NCBI GenBank assembly: GCA_964475415.1
Contig: CAYYWZ010000032.1
Coordinates: 1-42,455, forward strand
DNA length: 42,455 nt
From: CALCMJ01 sp964475415
GTDB taxonomy: Bacteria; Bacteroidota; Bacteroidia; Chitinophagales; Saprospiraceae
Direction: 5' to 3'
Position 1 is the stretch's first letter, and each line of letters starts with the position of its first letter. Below the pieces are notes generated by a model, which was given only the letters and a program-made list of their open reading frames with translations, was not told the origin of the DNA and made no database searches. A program made the position numbers and the translations under genes. This document shows positions 40,540 through 42,455 of this stretch, piece by piece.

Positions 40540-40745
40540 TTTAGGGCGCCTCCTGCGGATCATGCTATACGTTCCTACTGCTTAAGTACCTCTAGTCTGT
40601 GACCTATAGTCGCTCCTTGTCTTCCCTATGCGGTCAGCTACGCCTGCCAGAGTACTACGTACGTCATGCAGGCCTTCGGATCTCCTTAGTTCACTAGTCT
40701 ATATCTACTTGCAGTACCACTTCTATCATTGGCGCGGGCAGTACT
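40540..40745. repeat. GC-richer patch, probably degenerate intergenic repeat
   Basis: This block is visibly richer in GC than its surroundings and contains no ORF. It starts with GGGCGCCTCCTGCGGATCATGCTATACG, which resembles, from memory, the start of a dispersed Bacteroidota intergenic repeat (GGGCGTT..CGG..GGGCTATCCGCTC). Several short complementary words (GCCTGC/GCAGGC, GTAC/TACG) make local hairpins likely. Confidence 0.4.
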
Positions 40746-40792
40746 TTATAGATTTAGTTATTCGTATTATTAGTAGAGACATAGGCCCAACT

Positions 40793-41002
40793 TATGCCTA
40801 GCGGAATAGTTTTAGGTGTCTAGTATTTTGGATACACAGGATTAATANNNNNNNNNNNNNNNNNNNNNNNNNNNNNNNNNNNNNNNNNNNNNNNNNNNNN
40901 NNNNNNNNNNNNNNNNNNNNNNNNNNNNNNNNNNNNNNNNNNNNNNNTATGCCTAGCGGAATAGTTTTAGGTGTCTAGTATTTTGGATACACAGGATTAA
41001 TA
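40793..41002. repeat. 55-bp direct duplication flanking an assembly gap
   Basis: The same 55 bases occur at 40793-40847 and 40948-41002 and are separated only by 100 N (40848-40947). A repeat of this exact length next to a placeholder gap is most simply an unmerged contig overlap of one k-mer length, with no biological repeat. Confidence 0.85.
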
Positions 41003-41074
41003 CCCACTTTATAAAAATCATTACTACCTATTTGTTGCTGTTTTTAGTATAGTCTACGTCTCTCTTATTAGTTT

Positions 41075-41149
41075 ATGATAGATATTAGTGCTACCGATCA
41101 AAACTTTGACAAGGTGGTGGAAGAAACAATATCGGTGATTCTAGAGTAG
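41075..41149 (+). pseudogene. Thioredoxin-like N-terminal remnant
   Basis: This 24-codon frame reads MIDISATDQNFDKVVEETISVILE and then stops. The first ~16 residues match the typical start of bacterial thioredoxin (...DxNFDxVV...) and the last part resembles its C-terminal helix (EETIxxIL), as if the active-site middle had been lost by deletion. A strong terminator follows 15 bp later. It may also be a chance ORF. Confidence 0.4.
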
Positions 41150-41163
41150 GATCTTTATTCGTA

Positions 41164-41206
41164 AAAAAAAGACCAATTCTAAGATGTATAGAGTTGGTCT
41201 TTTTTT
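41164..41206 (+). terminator. Strong rho-independent terminator
   Basis: Arms AAAAAAAGACCAA (41164-41176) and TTGGTCTTTTTTT (41194-41206) extend inward by TTCTA/TAGAG with one G-T pair around an AGATGTA loop. It follows the thioredoxin-like remnant. Confidence 0.85.
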
Positions 41207-41340
41207 AGATTTATTTCAATCATACTTTTCCTAGCACCCTAACATTTTCCAATTTAACCCTCAAATTGTGTAACGCTATTTAGGCATGGAAAGTAATTAT
41301 CTGATTTAACTTCTATTTCTTATCTCTTTTTGAACTTCTT

Positions 41341-41490
41341 ATGACAACCTTAGCTACAGATTATAAAAATCATCTTTCTACTTTTCTAGCACAAGATCAG
41401 GTAAGTAAGATCGAAAAGAGACTTATGAAAAAGAAAGGAAAGCGTAAAGGGAAAAAAGAAAAGAAGGAAAAAGTGGCTCAACCTGAATAA
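41341..41490 (+). CDS. Small basic protein (49 aa)
   Basis: This 49-residue frame begins MTTLATDYKNHLSTFLAQDQVSKIEKRLM; then lysine-rich KKKGKRKGKKEKKEKV and a final AQPE. The first 28 residues look like an amphipathic helix, and the tail is highly positive. It has its own upstream gap, and a good terminator follows at 41512, which supports a real transcript. The product may bind nucleic acid or ribosomes, but I do not recognise a family. Confidence 0.55.
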   Translation: MTTLATDYKNHLSTFLAQDQVSKIEKRLMKKKGKRKGKKEKKEKVAQPE

Positions 41491-41511
41491 AGATAAAATT
41501 TGAATTTCTTG

Positions 41512-41541
41512 AGGCCATAAAAGAGTATACTTTTGTGGCCT
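41512..41541. terminator. Bidirectional hairpin terminator
   Basis: AGGCCATAAAAG (41512-41523) and CTTTTGTGGCCT (41530-41541) form a 12-bp stem with one T-G pair around AGTATA, followed by TATTTTTG. It lies between the 49-codon gene and the convergent PspC gene. Confidence 0.85.
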
Positions 41542-41577
41542 TATTTTTGAGTATAATTAAGAAAGATAACAATAAGG

Positions 41578-41796
41578 CTAGTCTAGTATAAGATTAGTCC
41601 CTCTTCTAAGATACTTTTTAATGTTAAGCCAGAAGGCAAAGATCAGATAAAATACAATAGGTGATCCCATTGTTATGAAGGAAAGGTAAATAAAGTATAA
41701 ACGAACTCTAGAACTATGTAAACCTATCTTGGCCGCTATGTAACTACATACGCCGAAGCTATAAGTTTCTACAGTACTTCTAAGTTTGTCTATCAT
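41578..41796 (-). CDS. PspC domain membrane protein
   Basis: This 72-residue protein has a PspC domain: a short N-terminal part (RSTVETYSFGVCSYIAAKIGLHSSRVRLYFIYLSF) followed by a transmembrane helix (GSPIVFYLIFAFWLNI) and a basic end. PspC proteins take part in the envelope stress response in other bacteria. Lone small members of this size are common in Bacteroidota, with no shown role. It converges on the 49-codon gene at a bidirectional terminator. Confidence 0.85.
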   Translation of the reverse strand: MIDKLRSTVETYSFGVCSYIAAKIGLHSSRVRLYFIYLSFITMGSPIVFYLIFAFWLNIKKYLRRGTNLILD

Positions 41797-41925
41797 AATG
41801 ATCTCTAATTTCTAAGTATAACTAAATATATAGAGAAATTATTTCTTTTTATGAAGAGTGGAAAAACTATTTTGGGGAAAAATACTTGTTCACTTTAAAT
41901 TTACAAAGCAAATTTTTTCGAGCGC

Positions 41926-42417
41926 TTACTTTATAGAGGAATACTGACTAGCACCATGTTTCATCATAATATCTTTGCTAGACAAGATTATTCTTTGGCG
42001 GTTATCTATCGTAAAAAGGTTAATCGTATAGTTACCCGGCATACTGTAATGGTATTGAATTTCCTTAGTCGCCATTGCCTTTTCTATATTCCCATCTCCA
42101 AAATCTAGATAAAGAGGATTTTGTTTTAGTTCCTTATCTATGGATACAAGTATTTTACTACCCGTCTCCATGTTACCTGTTACTTTGATTTTATTATTTT
42201 CAAATTCTAGTGGAACGAGCTTACTTTGAATCTCTAAATGGAGTGGCACTTCATGAGGACTATAGTTCACCTGTTTATGTACGCTGCCAAAACAATAAAA
42301 GCAGCCCATAAATCCAAGGCCAATTATTGAAAATAAAACTAAGCCATCTAAAAGATAAGTTGAGGACTTATCAAACGGTATTAGCTTATCAGGTATACCT
42401 TTCAGTATAGAGCTCAT
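41926..42417 (-). CDS. Membrane-anchored protein with PKD-like domain
   Basis: This 163-residue protein has a cytosolic N-terminus, one transmembrane helix (STYLLDGLVLFSIIGLGFMGCFYCFGS; about residues 19-45) and a periplasmic part that ends in a PKD-type module. Its PKD marks are LYLDFGDGNIEKAMATKEIQYHYSMPGNYTINLFTID. PKD modules act in protein-protein or protein-sugar contact. The gene starts near the right window edge, so its upstream partners are not visible. The function is unknown. Confidence 0.7.
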   Translation of the reverse strand: MSSILKGIPDKLIPFDKSSTYLLDGLVLFSIIGLGFMGCFYCFGSVHKQVNYSPHEVPLHLEIQSKLVPLEFENNKIKVTGNMETGSKILVSIDKELKQNPLYLDFGDGNIEKAMATKEIQYHYSMPGNYTINLFTIDNRQRIILSSKDIMMKHGASQYSSIK

Positions 42418-42455
42418 AGGATTTCGGTTTTCGGTAATAATCGGTTTTCTCGTCA

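Overview
The window is AT-rich chromosomal DNA from a member of the Bacteroidota, probably a marine Saprospiria- or Cytophaga-like lineage. The evidence is a type IX secretion (T9SS) cargo set with type A and type B C-terminal domains, a BatA-type membrane protein, several families common in this phylum (DUF4199, DUF4159, DUF3127), lack of Shine-Dalgarno leaders, and intergenic REP-like words typical of the phylum. Two runs of exactly 100 N (11109-11208 and 40848-40947) mark it as a scaffolded draft or MAG.

Layout. 370-910: a single-gene IS200/IS605 element. 959-6413: a large secreted Asp-box propeller protein and a T9SS type B adhesin-like protein. 6414-7591: a tandemly duplicated intergenic segment, a zinc-ribbon protein and a compact structured, GC-rich patch. 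7592-17965: a housekeeping block with a BatA-like protein, a dihydroorotase homologue lacking key catalytic residues, DUF4199, GT2 glycosyltransferase, gmhA, meaB, an M23 peptidase and bcp, with two small lipoproteins on the other strand. 17991-22670: minus-strand secreted/envelope genes, a DUF3127 protein with an SSB-like tail, a thioredoxin-fold protein and an arylsulfotransferase-like T9SS cargo. 22758-23939: an IS3-family insertion sequence. 24160-24241: tRNA-Leu(CAA).

24300-30880 is the accessory part. Next to the tRNA lies a tightly overlapping three-gene operon whose products I do not recognise. After it comes a 71-codon ORF facing a secreted M4-type metalloprotease and outer-membrane barrel operon. 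Both of these transcription units are preceded by tandem 9-bp boxes at exact 21-bp spacing that match the LytTR-family operator consensus, two upstream of the small ORF and three upstream of the protease. I regard this paired operator arrangement and the unknown operon as the best candidates for new biology. A gene-poor stretch (29760-30460) and a 61-codon ORF with three back-to-back hairpins close the region.

30887-34460 is a minus-strand catabolic operon (KDPG/KHG-type aldolase, 2-oxopent-4-enoate hydratase, acylating acetaldehyde dehydrogenase, 4-hydroxy-2-oxovalerate aldolase). The last three together convert 2-oxopent-4-enoate to pyruvate and acetyl-CoA. A YefM-YoeB toxin-antitoxin pair with three GTAC operator cores 12 bp apart sits at its head. 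35336-40511 returns to core genes: a GDPD-like lipoprotein, DUF547, hscB-rseP, rsmE and DUF4159. The end (40512-42455) holds a degenerate repeat, an assembly gap flanked by an identical 55-bp duplication, a thioredoxin-like remnant, a small basic ORF, a PspC protein and a PKD-like membrane protein.
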